Positions 1 through 8,800 of a DNA stretch of 64,000 nt are shown here, piece by piece. Origin of the DNA: Ponticaulis profundi (GTDB lineage Bacteria; Pseudomonadota; Alphaproteobacteria; Caulobacterales; Hyphomonadaceae); NCBI RefSeq assembly GCF_042659465.1, contig NZ_JBHSSW010000003.1, positions 277,534-341,533 of the forward strand, written 5' to 3'. Numbering within the stretch: the first letter of the stretch is position 1; each line of letters opens with the position of its first letter. The notes below the pieces were generated by a model. The model had not been told where the DNA came from and made no database searches. It saw only the letters and a list, made by a program, of their open reading frames with translations. The position numbers and the translations under genes were made by a program.

Positions 1-363
1 CATCATGCGGACAATCGGCAGGTCGCCGATGTGCTTTTCCAGCGTTTCCAGGGAAACGCCTGCCGCGATGGACAGAACGAGGTCCGCCTTGCGGATCATG
101 TCGCCGGACTCTTCCATCACGGTTGGAATGAGTTGTGGTTTGACAGCAATGATAACGAGATTGAATTCCGTATCGGACAGATCGTCCGTACTGCCGACAA
201 CACGCGCTTCAATATCAAGCGATGGTTCCATTGGGTCGACAATCGAAAAGCTGACAAGCGGGGACTCAACCCAACCGGAAATCAGGGCCTGGCCCATGTT
301 TCCGCAGCCGAACATGACGGCGCGCTGAATGCCGATGGCTTCAGTGGTTTGGGAGTCAGTCAT
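1..363 (-). CDS. proC: Pyrroline-5-carboxylate reductase, N-terminal part
   Basis: Partial gene running off the left edge; 121 residues are visible. ProC reduces pyrroline-5-carboxylate to proline with NAD(P)H, the last step of proline synthesis, in the cytoplasm. The N-terminus carries a Rossmann dinucleotide-binding motif, FGCGNMG at residues 18-24, followed by ALISGW, a typical ProC start. Further on, residues reading VIIAVKPQ match the conserved strand and loop of the family. The ATG at 361-363 has AAAGGA about 8 bases upstream. It is divergent from proB, which makes an earlier proline intermediate, so the shared 200-bp region probably holds both promoters. Family assignment is secure; the missing C-terminus was not seen. 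Confidence 0.92.
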   Translation of the reverse strand, partial: MTDSQTTEAIGIQRAVMFGCGNMGQALISGWVESPLVSFSIVDPMEPSLDIEARVVGSTDDLSDTEFNLVIIAVKPQLIPTVMEESGDMIRKADLVLSIAAGVSLETLEKHIGDLPIVRMM

Positions 364-565
364 ATGTGTTTCCTTTGCTAACATGCGGCTGATATAGTTA
401 GTGGTCAAAATATTCAAGGGCTTTCCATTTCCCGCGCCGGATTCCTTGGGTTTTTCGCAAAATAACGTGAAAAACGCGCCAGAAATGGAACTTGTTACTG
501 TTTTAACCCTTGAGAAGTGTATTCGGTTTCATTACTTCGTCCTCGAACCAAAAGAGGAGCTTGAT
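364..565. other. proC-proB divergent intergenic region
   Basis: About 200 bases between the two divergent proline genes. The proB frame stays open through this stretch back to position 401, but that translation has no resemblance to glutamate kinase, so it is probably leader rather than coding. No clear operator or riboswitch was recognised; it must contain the promoters of both genes. Confidence 0.4.
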
Positions 566-1729
566 TTGGTCTCAGATAATCGCCTCGTTGTAAAAGTAGG
601 CTCTAGCTTGCTCGTCAATGAAGAGCATCTCACCCCTGCTTATGCATTCATCCACGGACTGTTGGGCGACATTGCCGCCTTGCGTAAAGAAGGCAAGGAA
701 GTGGTTTTGACGTCGTCTGGCTCTGTAGCGCTCGGACTTGGTGCGCTGGGTAGCGACCCCGCGACGGCCGGCGTTCAGGAGAAGCAGGCTGCAGCTGCTT
801 GCGGTCAACCTCTGTTGCTCAACGTCTATAAACAGGTCGCGAATGAGTATGGTTTCGATATTGCCCAGGTCCTGGTGACGCTGGACGATCTCGAGAACCG
901 TCGTCGCTTCCTCAACACCCGTAACACGATCATGCGCCTGCTTGAGCGCGGTATCCTGCCGATCGTGAACGAGAATGACACTGTCACCACCGAAGAAATT
1001 CGCGTGGGTGACAATGACCGTCTTGCTGCGAAAGTGGCTCAGATGCTGGAAGCAAGCCAGCTGCTGATCCTGACCAGTATCGATGGCTTGTATGACCGCA
1101 ACCCGGAAGAAGAGGGCGCGCAATTCGTTGAGAAAGTCGACGATGTCGGCGCTTATCTCGACGTGACAAAATCCACGAGTTCGCTCGGGTCGGGCGGTAT
1201 GCTGACCAAGATGCAGGCGGCCAATATGGCGCAGAACTCCGGTTGTACGACGCTGATCGGCAAGGGCGAGATCGAGAGCCCGATCACAGCCATTCTGACA
1301 GGCGATCGTCGCAGCACGGAATGTGTCGCTCAGCCGAACCCGGATTCGTCCTGGAAAGTCTGGCTCACCGACCGTCTGCAAATGGCAGGCAGTGTCACGG
1401 TGAAGGAAGCGGCCGCTCGCGCCATCCTGCGCAAGGATATCGGTGTACGCTCTTCCGACATTCTGACATTGCAAGGTGACTTCAACAAAGGTGACGTGCT
1501 GCACATCTATGACGAAGAAGGTCATGAGATTGCGCGCGGCCTGACGAACTATGGTTCGAAAGAAGCGCTGCTGATGGCGAGCTATCCGGATATTCCAGTG
1601 TCAGAGACACTCGGTTATCAGGCCAGTGAGGTCATCATCAACCAGAAGAATCTGATCATTCTGGAAGAGCACCACCTGCCGTGGGATCAGCCATTGGATG
1701 ATAAAATGGACGTCACACAGCACCACTAA
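566..1729 (+). CDS. proB: Glutamate 5-kinase
   Basis: Phosphorylates the gamma-carboxylate of glutamate, the committed and usually proline-inhibited step of proline synthesis. The first 250 residues or so form the amino-acid-kinase domain: VVKVGSSLL near the start, TSSGSVALG in the phosphate-binding region, NENDTV and GDND in the substrate pocket. A PUA domain follows from about residue 275. I chose the TTG at 566 because AGAGGAG lies six bases upstream and the next residues (VSDNRLVVKVG) are where ProB proteins begin; an in-frame ATG at 401 would add 55 residues unlike the family. Length from 566 is 387 residues, close to the usual 370. It lacks an adjacent proA, which is often downstream. 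A MarR gene converges on it. Confidence 0.93.
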   Translation: MVSDNRLVVKVGSSLLVNEEHLTPAYAFIHGLLGDIAALRKEGKEVVLTSSGSVALGLGALGSDPATAGVQEKQAAAACGQPLLLNVYKQVANEYGFDIAQVLVTLDDLENRRRFLNTRNTIMRLLERGILPIVNENDTVTTEEIRVGDNDRLAAKVAQMLEASQLLILTSIDGLYDRNPEEEGAQFVEKVDDVGAYLDVTKSTSSLGSGGMLTKMQAANMAQNSGCTTLIGKGEIESPITAILTGDRRSTECVAQPNPDSSWKVWLTDRLQMAGSVTVKEAAARAILRKDIGVRSSDILTLQGDFNKGDVLHIYDEEGHEIARGLTNYGSKEALLMASYPDIPVSETLGYQASEVIINQKNLIILEEHHLPWDQPLDDKMDVTQHH

Positions 1730-1768
1730 TCGGGTGCTCTGACATTGCAAATTTCGAGGACAGCACGG

Positions 1769-2263
1769 CTAATGAAAGTCGTGCTGTTCTTCTTCGGGCT
1801 TCAGATCCCCGATCTCCAGAATAGGGGCAACGTCGAGATCGCCTGCGTCCATCATGCCTGCGACCCGCTGAATGGATGACAGCAGGAGAGAGCGTTCCCA
1901 GTCCTCCAGCTTTTCAAACCGTTTGATGAAGTCGGCCTGCAAGAGGTCTGGCGCGTCCTTCAGTTTGCGTTCGCCTTCCTCGGTGAGGGTGAGGTCGACG
2001 GCGCGGCGGTCCTTCTGGCTGCGTTCGCGGCGGATCAGGCCTGCACGCTCCAGTCGGTCGATAATGCTGGTGACTGTTGCCTGGGACAGGTGGACGTTCT
2101 TCGCAACAATGGATGGCTTGGCGTGACCCAGCAGCTGGACCTCTTTCAGGACCAGCAATTGGGGGGCTGTGAGGCCGCTGACACGCACCAGCTGCTTAGA
2201 GTGCAAATCAATTGCGCGCATGATGCGGCGGAGCGCGATGAGAACATCCAGATAAGTCGACAT
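1769..2263 (-). CDS. MarR-family transcriptional regulator
   Basis: A 164-residue winged-helix DNA-binding protein. The recognition-helix region LSQATVTSIIDRLERAGL (about residues 59-76) followed by the basic wing RRERSQKDRRAVDLTLTEEG is characteristic of MarR/SlyA repressors, which bind palindromes as dimers and are released by small ligands or oxidants. The C-terminal tail is acidic. No Shine-Dalgarno is evident before the ATG at 2263. It faces proB and lies downstream of the S46 peptidase on the same strand, separated by that gene's terminator, so it is probably transcribed alone. Ligand and targets cannot be told from sequence. Confidence 0.88.
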   Translation of the reverse strand: MSTYLDVLIALRRIMRAIDLHSKQLVRVSGLTAPQLLVLKEVQLLGHAKPSIVAKNVHLSQATVTSIIDRLERAGLIRRERSQKDRRAVDLTLTEEGERKLKDAPDLLQADFIKRFEKLEDWERSLLLSSIQRVAGMMDAGDLDVAPILEIGDLKPEEEQHDFH

Positions 2264-2312
2264 GTTTTCTAATTAGGAAGAAAATTGGCAAATGCGAAGT
2301 GCTGAAATGCAA

Positions 2313-2336
2313 AATGGCCCGCGATTGCGGGCCATT
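2313..2336 (-). terminator. Rho-independent terminator of the S46 peptidase gene
   Basis: Ten-base-pair perfect hairpin (arms AATGGCCCGC and its complement, loop of four) that on the minus strand runs into TTTTGCATTT. It lies 20 bases after the peptidase stop codon. Confidence 0.75.
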
Positions 2337-2355
2337 TCCGTGATATTCTTTCGTC

Positions 2356-4518
2356 TTATTCGCTGACGATCGTCATTTCTTCGATCAGATTGTCAGCGCC
2401 GGAGACTTTTTCCATCACCCAGAGCATGTAGCGGGAGTCCACGTGAATGGTCCGGGTTGTTTTGGGGTCAAAGTGCCAGTCAGCGTTCACACTCTCCAGC
2501 GTGCCGTCGAAGAGCAGGCCAACCAGCTCGCCCTTGCCGTTCAGAGTCGGAGAGCCGGAATTGCCGCCTGTGGAGTCGAGGTCGGAGAGGAAGTTCACCG
2601 GAACGGAGCCGAGGCTTTCAAGCGCATAATCGCCATAGGCTTGTTCGTCGATCAGATCGAGCTGCGCCTGTGGTGCGTTGAACGGTTCGACGCCGGAATC
2701 CTTCTCGGTGATGCCTTCGAGGGATGTGAATGGCGTATAGATCAGACCGTCTTTTGGCGAACCGCCCATGACAGTGCCATAGGTGACACGCAGCGTGGAG
2801 TTCGCATCCGGATAGGTCGTCACGCCATTGGATTTCTGCCAGCCAATGATCGCTTCCATATAGGCTGAGCGAAGCTCTCCCATCTGGCCTGCGCGTTCCT
2901 TGGCTTCGGCTTCCATCGCCATTTCCGTTTCGAACAGCGCAATGGCGAGCTGCATGAATGGATCGTCGAGGGCTTCGAGCTCAGCCTTGTCTGCATCGAT
3001 CAGGCCGACACGGGTCTCGGTATCGCCGAGTGTGGTGCCCGCATAATAGGCGTCGAGCCTGGCAGAGATCTCGTCCTCGTTGAAGGTCTCACCAAGGCCC
3101 AGTGCTTCGTCCAGAGCCGCAACACGGTAGGCCTCTGGCGCTGCCATGTATTTCTCAAGGAAGAGCATCCATTCCGCCTTGTCGACGGTTGGATCATAGC
3201 GTCGGTCCAGAGCTTCGAGACGCTGACGGATGAAGGTCAGGTCGCGTTCCTGATAACCGGATTCGCGTTCAGCATCCGGCTTCTCCTGCTCGACGGAGAG
3301 GCGATAGAGGCGCTGAGCTGCATCCAGCAGGGCCGGTGTGGTGGCGCCTGCATACCAGAAGCGTTTCTTGTTCGCATCGGCAGATTGTTCGGTGAGGGCA
3401 TCGAGCTGCGCAATGGCTTCGCCATAGGCGGCGCGGGAGTCGTCTTCGGCAATCCACGCATCGAGCGCCGCTTCACGCTCTGCGCGCAGATCTTTCAGGC
3501 CGACGCGGCGGGCGCCTTCCAGCTGACCAGCGCGGTTCTTCACATAGTTGTTGAGACCCGCAAGGCGAGACTCATACTTGATGCGCATGTCCGAGCCTTC
3601 CGGCGCGGTGTCGATGATCGTGTCGATCCAGTCCTGACGTGTCTCGACCCAGGTCGGGTAATACCAGTCAAAGACGTATTCGACTTCTTTCAGGCGCTCA
3701 TAACGGTTGGTCGAGCCGGGATAGCCCGCCGCCATGACGAAATCACCTTCTTCCAGGCCGCCAGCAGACACTTTCAGATAGTGCTCAGGCTGGAATGGGA
3801 TGTTGTCTTCGGAATAGTCAGCCGGTTTGCCATCCGGGCCGACATAGGCGCGATAGAAAGAGAAGTCGCCCGTGTGACGTGGCCACATCCAGTTGTCGAT
3901 GTCGCCGCCATATTTGCCGATATTGTCGCCCGGGGCGTAGACCAGACGGACGTCGCGGATTTCGAGGCGCTTGATCAGCTTGTATTGCATGCCACCAAAG
4001 AAAGCGCCGACCTGGCAGCGATAAGGGCCTTCGGCCTCACATTCTGCGATGAGCTCTTTTTCAGACAGGTCGATCGCGTCATAGCGCGCCTTGCCTGTCA
4101 GATCGCCAAGGTCGCTGGTGATGGTGTCGGTGACATCTTTCACGTCGACGGTGACATAGACGCGCGAGCCTGGAGCCGCTTTCAGCTCTTCGCCTTTGGT
4201 TGCGGCGAGGAAGCCATCTTCCAGATAGTTTTTCTCTTCAGTGGAATTGTACTGCACGGAACCGCGGGCGCAGTGATGGTTCGTGACAACCAGACCTTCA
4301 GGGGAAACAAATGAAGCTGTGCAGCCGCCGAGTGATATCACTGCGCCCATCGGAAACGATGTCAGATCAGTCAGGCTTTGCGGATCGAGCTCGAGACCTG
4401 TCGCTTGCAGGTCTTCAGCGATCTCTGGCAACTGATCTGGTGTGTACATACCCTCCTTGGCATGAGACGGGCTGGCGAAGGCTAGGAAAGCAGCCGAAGC
4501 AAGCAGTGCTCGTTTCAT
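2356..4518 (-). CDS. S46-family dipeptidyl-peptidase (DPP7/DPP11 type)
   Basis: A secreted or periplasmic serine exopeptidase of about 720 residues that removes dipeptides from peptide N-termini; S46 enzymes feed on extracellular protein and are common in Hyphomonadaceae and Bacteroidetes. The chymotrypsin-like fold is shown by GGCTASFVSPEGLVVTNHHC near the N-terminus, which holds the catalytic His, and TGGNSGSPTLNGKGELVGL near the C-terminus, which holds the nucleophilic Ser in GNSGSP. A signal peptide ends around SHA/KEG. An ATG at 4530 is also in frame, but the ATG at 4518 has GGAG seven bases upstream and starts the typical MKR signal sequence. Whether it is DPP7 (hydrophobic) or DPP11 (acidic) specific was not determined. 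It is a single-gene unit. Confidence 0.92.
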   Translation of the reverse strand: MKRALLASAAFLAFASPSHAKEGMYTPDQLPEIAEDLQATGLELDPQSLTDLTSFPMGAVISLGGCTASFVSPEGLVVTNHHCARGSVQYNSTEEKNYLEDGFLAATKGEELKAAPGSRVYVTVDVKDVTDTITSDLGDLTGKARYDAIDLSEKELIAECEAEGPYRCQVGAFFGGMQYKLIKRLEIRDVRLVYAPGDNIGKYGGDIDNWMWPRHTGDFSFYRAYVGPDGKPADYSEDNIPFQPEHYLKVSAGGLEEGDFVMAAGYPGSTNRYERLKEVEYVFDWYYPTWVETRQDWIDTIIDTAPEGSDMRIKYESRLAGLNNYVKNRAGQLEGARRVGLKDLRAEREAALDAWIAEDDSRAAYGEAIAQLDALTEQSADANKKRFWYAGATTPALLDAAQRLYRLSVEQEKPDAERESGYQERDLTFIRQRLEALDRRYDPTVDKAEWMLFLEKYMAAPEAYRVAALDEALGLGETFNEDEISARLDAYYAGTTLGDTETRVGLIDADKAELEALDDPFMQLAIALFETEMAMEAEAKERAGQMGELRSAYMEAIIGWQKSNGVTTYPDANSTLRVTYGTVMGGSPKDGLIYTPFTSLEGITEKDSGVEPFNAPQAQLDLIDEQAYGDYALESLGSVPVNFLSDLDSTGGNSGSPTLNGKGELVGLLFDGTLESVNADWHFDPKTTRTIHVDSRYMLWVMEKVSGADNLIEEMTIVSE

Positions 4519-4616
4519 ACAAAACTCCATTACTAGAAAAATATTTCAATGCTGTCCTGTCAACAGGGATAACGACCTAAACCTGCCTAAAATAGCAATC
4601 AAATCGTCCTGTTGCA

Positions 4617-5552
4617 TTATGGTGTAACGCTTTTGGCAGAATTCAGCTCGATTTCCAAGCGATCAAATGCAGCCTGGGCGTCGGGATTGCCCGCAAAGGC
4701 GTCGCGTGCACGAGCAAGATCTGCGCTGGCCTGATCATACTCTGCGAGCACGGTTCGCGCCCGGATCAGGCGTAGCCAGCCCTGCAAATCGTCCGGGTTT
4801 TCGTCGAGCCTGGAGGCGAGGCCGTCGACCATGCCGCGGATAACCTGCTGGCGGTCTTCAGGTGACATGTCCTGCATGGCTTCGACCTGGCCCTGATCGA
4901 GCTGAGGCGCAATCGGCGCGGCTGTTCCAGCGTCTATCTGCGCTTTCAGGGCGCGGGCCTGTGCCAGTTCAGATTCAATGCGCGGATCACCATTCGATGC
5001 TTCGAGCGCTGTCTCATAGGCGGCAATCGCACCGTCAACATCGCGCAGACCGAGTTTGGCCCGTGCGAGGACAACATAGCCGATCGGTTCCGGGTTCTCT
5101 GCTTCCTGCAGCTTGGTTTCCAGCATCACCGCCAGCTGATCGAGCGGCATGTTCTGCATCTCTTCAGGAATGACGATCTGCTCTGGCGCCTGATTGCGAT
5201 AATTCGGTGCGCCGATCACAGCATAAAGACCGATGGCGCCAATGGCGATCAGCGCTGGCACGCCCCATTTCACCATGGGGCTGAGGGCTGCTTCCTCACC
5301 GGCAATGGCAGCGTCGAGGCGCGTGCCGAGTTTCAGAACCCGGCGCTGCATGGCGCGTTTGGCCCGCGCTGCGCTTTCCTCATCATGAAAACCGGAGGCA
5401 ATTTCGTCTTCAATTTGCGCGAGCTGGGATTTGCTGGCTGCAAGTTCGCGTTCCAGAATGGCCCGCGCATCCACTTCGGCAGGCTTCTGAAGCGAAGGCA
5501 GGACAAACAGAACCGCAAGTGCGGTGAGGATCAGAAGCAGAATCCAGATCAT
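4617..5552 (-). CDS. ccmI: Cytochrome c maturation protein CcmI (CycH)
   Basis: Membrane-anchored TPR chaperone that holds apocytochrome c for haem ligation by CcmF/CcmH. Two membrane segments are visible (residues about 2-19 and 96-114) separated by a charged cytoplasmic coiled-coil-like loop, followed by a periplasmic domain with TPR-like helices (about 130-300), the arrangement of alphaproteobacterial CcmI. Length 311 is short compared with some 400-residue homologues, so the C-terminal apocytochrome-binding domain may be reduced. It is the last gene of the ccmFGHI operon; its start overlaps the ccmH stop by four bases (ATGA), indicating translational coupling. Confidence 0.88.
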   Translation of the reverse strand: MIWILLLILTALAVLFVLPSLQKPAEVDARAILERELAASKSQLAQIEDEIASGFHDEESAARAKRAMQRRVLKLGTRLDAAIAGEEAALSPMVKWGVPALIAIGAIGLYAVIGAPNYRNQAPEQIVIPEEMQNMPLDQLAVMLETKLQEAENPEPIGYVVLARAKLGLRDVDGAIAAYETALEASNGDPRIESELAQARALKAQIDAGTAAPIAPQLDQGQVEAMQDMSPEDRQQVIRGMVDGLASRLDENPDDLQGWLRLIRARTVLAEYDQASADLARARDAFAGNPDAQAAFDRLEIELNSAKSVTP

Positions 5553-6043
5553 GATTTCGGGCTTTCATCCGAAGTGTCGGAGAGGAGGGCGGCAAGACGG
5601 GCTTCTTCTTCTGCAGAGAGCTCATCATCGCCCGCTTTTGCGGCCTGTGCCTTTTGCGCGCTTCTGAGGGTCAGAATGTACCATATGCCGCCCAGTCCGA
5701 CGAGCAATAGCGGGCCAAACCAGAGCAGATAGGTGTTCCATTGCACAGGCGGTTTCATCAGCACGAAATCGCCATAGCGCGCCTGCATGTAGTCGCGCAC
5801 TTCCTCATCACTATCGCCAAGACGCACCCGGCGCTCCACCAGATTGCGCATGTCCTCAGCGAGTGTGGAGTTGGAGTCGGCAATCGACTGGTTCTGGCAA
5901 ATCACACAGCGAAGCGTTTTAGAGATGGTTTCCGTGCGCTCCTTTACGGCCTCATCACTCAGCTGAGGGTCGCTCTGGGCAAGCGCCGGAGCGGCGCAAA
6001 AGAGACATGCGGTCATCGCAAGGGCTTGGAACAGGCGGCTCAT
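5549..6043 (-). CDS. ccmH: Cytochrome c maturation protein CcmH (CycL)
   Basis: Periplasmic thiol oxidoreductase that keeps the CxxCH cysteines of apocytochrome c reduced for haem attachment. It has a signal peptide (cleavage near ALA/QSD), the diagnostic redox motif LRCVICQNQSIADS with Cys46 and Cys49, and one C-terminal membrane helix at about 104-124, followed by a short cytoplasmic tail. Length 164 is typical. Overlaps ccmG upstream and ccmI downstream by four bases each, so the genes are translated as a coupled unit. Confidence 0.95.
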   Translation of the reverse strand: MSRLFQALAMTACLFCAAPALAQSDPQLSDEAVKERTETISKTLRCVICQNQSIADSNSTLAEDMRNLVERRVRLGDSDEEVRDYMQARYGDFVLMKPPVQWNTYLLWFGPLLLVGLGGIWYILTLRSAQKAQAAKAGDDELSAEEEARLAALLSDTSDESPKS

Positions 6044-6582
6044 CCTTCGGCCTCCACCTTGCGAATGATCGGCAGGAAAGTGTCCATCCAGACGTCTTCG
6101 GTAATGGGACCGACATATTTGTAACGGATCTGACCGTTCGGATCGATGAGATAGGTTTCCGGCGCGCCGGTCACACCGAGATCAATGGCGACCTCGCTAT
6201 AGGCGTCAAAGCCGATCTGGTCATATGGATTGCCGTGCCGATCCAGCCATTGCAGCGCATCTTCGCGCGTATCGCGCCAGTCGAGGCCGACAATGTGAAT
6301 GTCTTCGGTGGCTTTCAGCTCCATCAGGAAAGGGTGCTCGACGAGACAGGCAACGCACCAGGAGCCGAAGACATTGAGCAGCGTGATCTCGCCTTTCAGC
6401 TCTTCGGATCTGAGGGGGGGCTGGTCTTCATACACGCTTTCGAGTTCGAAGGCAGGCAATGGCTTGTCGATGAACTGAGACGGCAGGTCATGTGGTTTCA
6501 GCGTCAGACCGATGGCAAAGATTGCAACCAGTCCGCCAAAGACGATCAGAGGGAGAAGCGCTTTCCAGGAGATGGACTTCAT
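6040..6582 (-). CDS. ccmG: Thiol:disulfide interchange protein CcmG/DsbE
   Basis: Membrane-tethered periplasmic thioredoxin that reduces apocytochrome c or CcmH during cytochrome c maturation. One N-terminal membrane anchor (about residues 8-27) precedes a thioredoxin fold with the active site GSWCVACLVEHP (Cys76, Cys79); the cis-proline segment appears as GAPETYLID. These are the CcmG hallmarks, including the acidic residues after the active site. 180 residues is the normal size. Second gene of the operon, five bases after ccmF, overlapping ccmH by four. Confidence 0.94.
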   Translation of the reverse strand: MKSISWKALLPLIVFGGLVAIFAIGLTLKPHDLPSQFIDKPLPAFELESVYEDQPPLRSEELKGEITLLNVFGSWCVACLVEHPFLMELKATEDIHIVGLDWRDTREDALQWLDRHGNPYDQIGFDAYSEVAIDLGVTGAPETYLIDPNGQIRYKYVGPITEDVWMDTFLPIIRKVEAEG

Positions 6583-6587
6583 GGCGT

Positions 6588-8549
6588 TTATCCTTTCGCT
6601 CCCTTCTGCGACCTGGGCTTGCCGGGAAGGCGGAAACGGCGGTCTGTCATGGAGATAAATCCGCCCAGCGCCATGATCACGGCACCTGCCCAGATCCAGC
6701 TGACAAATGGATGGACATAATAGCGGATCAGCCAGCCATCATCATTGCCATCGCCGAGCGCGCCGTAAAGCGTGCGGAACACGCCCACACTCAGCGCGGC
6801 TTCTGTCGTCATCTGCTCTTCGACCGGATAATAGCGCCGTTCTGCGCGCAATTGCGTGAAGTTGCGCCCATTCTTGCCAATGTCGAGCACGGCTGTCTGG
6901 ACAGCAAAGTTTGCGCGTTGGGCCTGCTCAAGGTCTGCGAGGGTGAGGGTATAGCCTGCGATCTCGGCGGACTGGCCGATATCGATGCGCGCCTGACCTT
7001 CCTTGGCCCAGACGCTCATGCCGGTAATGCCAACCACGGTCACGGCAAGGCCGATATGACCGAGGAAGAAGCCCCAGCTTGAGGCGGGCAGCTTGCCTGC
7101 GAGTTTCAGGCTGTCACCGAGCGGACGTTTGCCGAGGAAGAGCTTGTCACCCATTGAGAGACAGGCGCCTGCGGCCAAAGCTGCGGCCAGCGCCATGCCG
7201 CCAATGCCCCAGATGGCTTTGCCAAGCACCAGCGTGGCAATCACGGCAATCACAATGGCACCGAGAATATAAAGCAGCGGTCTGACCAGGCGCGCGGGCT
7301 TGTCTGTGCGCCATTTGAGGAGCGGGCCAACGGCCATGAAAACAATCAGGCCCGCCATGATGGGTGCAAAGGTCAGATTGAAGTAGGGCGGACCAACTGT
7401 CAGCTTTTCACTGGTCAGCGCGTCAATGAGCAGGGGATAGAAGGTGCCGATAAAGACGGTCGCTGTCGCGATGCAGAGAAGGAGATTGTTCATCACCAGT
7501 CCGCCTTCGCGTGAGAGCGCGTCAAAGCTGGTGGTGGAGGCAATCTTGCCGGCGCGAACGGCGTAGAGGATCAGCGCGCCGCCGGTGGCAATGCCCAGAA
7601 GGCCCAGAATAAAGACGCCCCGTTCCGGGTCGACGGCGAAGGCGTGGACGCTGGTCAGCACGCCGGAGCGGACAATGAAGGTACCGATCAGGCTGAGCGA
7701 GAATGTGGTGATGGCGAGCAACAGCGTCCAGTTCATGAAGGTGTTGCGCTTCTCGACGACCAGCGTCGAGTGCAGAAGGGCTGTCCCTGCAAGCCATGGC
7801 ATGAGTGAGACATTCTCGACCGGGTCCCAGAACCACCAGCCGCCCCAGCCAAGCTCGTAATAGGCCCAGACAGAACCGAGCGCGATGCCGAGTGTCAGGA
7901 AAGACCATGCGGCCAGCACCCAGGGGCGGACAAAGCGTGCCCAGAGGGCGTCCACCCGGCCTTCAATCAGGGCCGCAATGGCGAATGAGAACGCAACGGA
8001 AAAGCCGACATAGCCGAGATAAAGAAAGGGCGGGTGAAAGGCGAGTCCAGGGTCCTGAAGAAGCGGGTTCAGGCCAGAGCCGTCTTCCGGGATTGGCGAT
8101 AAGCGCTCAAACGGGTTCGAGGTGAAGATGAGAAAGGCCAGAAAACCTGCGCCCACCAGCCCCTGAATACCAAGCGCGCGGGCGCGCAGCGGTGATGGCA
8201 GGCTGCTGCCGAACAGGGAAATCGCGCCGCCAAACAGGCCAAGGATCAGCACCCAGAGCAGCATGGACCCTTCATGGTTTCCCCATGTGCCGGACAGTTT
8301 GTACAGCCAGGGCTTGGCGGTGTGGGAATGCTTGGCAACCAGATTGACGGAGAAGTCTGAGGCCAGAAACACCACGCACAGCATCACAAAGGCAGCGATC
8401 AGAAAGACAGCCTGCGCCAGGGCGGCACGATCGCCGAAAGCCATGAGGCGGCCATCCAGGCGGTGTGCGCCAAGCAGCGGCAAGACGCCCTGTGCCAGTG
8501 CAATCATCAGCGCAAGGATAAGCGAGATTTGTCCGATTTCAGCTGACAT
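6588..8549 (-). CDS. ccmF: Haem lyase CcmF, cytochrome c-type biogenesis
   Basis: Large polytopic membrane protein (653 residues) that ligates haem to apocytochrome c with CcmH and CcmI. The family signatures are visible: WGNHEGSMLLW at about 89-99 and the WWD-type haem-handling motif GGWWFWDPVENVSLMPWL at about 236-253, plus many hydrophobic helices and conserved His residues in periplasmic loops. I chose the ATG at 8549; an in-frame start 21 codons earlier gives a Cys-rich extension not seen in CcmF. It is the first gene of the operon here. In many relatives ccmE lies immediately upstream, but here the upstream DNA is a divergent promoter region, so ccmABCDE must be elsewhere. Confidence 0.95.
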   Translation of the reverse strand: MSAEIGQISLILALMIALAQGVLPLLGAHRLDGRLMAFGDRAALAQAVFLIAAFVMLCVVFLASDFSVNLVAKHSHTAKPWLYKLSGTWGNHEGSMLLWVLILGLFGGAISLFGSSLPSPLRARALGIQGLVGAGFLAFLIFTSNPFERLSPIPEDGSGLNPLLQDPGLAFHPPFLYLGYVGFSVAFSFAIAALIEGRVDALWARFVRPWVLAAWSFLTLGIALGSVWAYYELGWGGWWFWDPVENVSLMPWLAGTALLHSTLVVEKRNTFMNWTLLLAITTFSLSLIGTFIVRSGVLTSVHAFAVDPERGVFILGLLGIATGGALILYAVRAGKIASTTSFDALSREGGLVMNNLLLCIATATVFIGTFYPLLIDALTSEKLTVGPPYFNLTFAPIMAGLIVFMAVGPLLKWRTDKPARLVRPLLYILGAIVIAVIATLVLGKAIWGIGGMALAAALAAGACLSMGDKLFLGKRPLGDSLKLAGKLPASSWGFFLGHIGLAVTVVGITGMSVWAKEGQARIDIGQSAEIAGYTLTLADLEQAQRANFAVQTAVLDIGKNGRNFTQLRAERRYYPVEEQMTTEAALSVGVFRTLYGALGDGNDDGWLIRYYVHPFVSWIWAGAVIMALGGFISMTDRRFRLPGKPRSQKGAKG

Positions 8550-8744
8550 GAAGGCCCTGTGATTGTGTACGCAATTCTTATCTGATCCTTCTTGAGCACA
8601 GAGACGAGGCAAGGTGAAGCCTTGCAGGCTGCGGCAGGTTTGCGCGTTTACGCCGGATCACGCGGGTGTGATCGCAAACAGGTCTGACAATCTGCGACCT
8701 GTGGGTGTGGAACTATAAATTCTGACAGTTGACGCAACGACCCC

Positions 8745-8775
8745 TGTTCTGTGCAGAACATCGTCATGATATAAT
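8745..8775 (+). promoter_or_regulatory. Predicted promoter with palindromic operator for the MpaB-ACAD-ligase operon
   Basis: A perfect 16-bp palindrome, TGTTCTGTGCAGAACA (8745-8760), is followed by a consensus -10 hexamer TATAAT at 8770-8775. With 17-bp spacing the -35 element would be TTCTGT at 8747-8752, inside the palindrome, so a bound regulator could act directly on RNA polymerase. The start codon of the first gene is at 8801. Regulator identity is unknown. The alphaproteobacterial LexA site is a direct repeat GTTC-N7-GTTC, so this is not a LexA box. Confidence 0.55.
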
Positions 8776-8800
8776 TATAACGCGTTCGAGGAATCGTGAC

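Noticed and set aside
572..1525. 317-codon antisense frame opposite proB
   Set aside because: Overlaps a gene with complete family motifs; the translation is rich in His, Arg and Gln with no family pattern.
3385..4314. 309-codon frame opposite the S46 peptidase
   Set aside because: Mirror of peptidase codon usage; no ribosome-binding site and no domain.
8745..8760. Reading of TGTTCTGTGCAGAACA as an SOS/LexA box
   Set aside because: The alphaproteobacterial LexA site is a direct repeat GTTC-N7-GTTC; here GTTC and GAAC are inverted six bases apart, and none of the genes is a repair gene.
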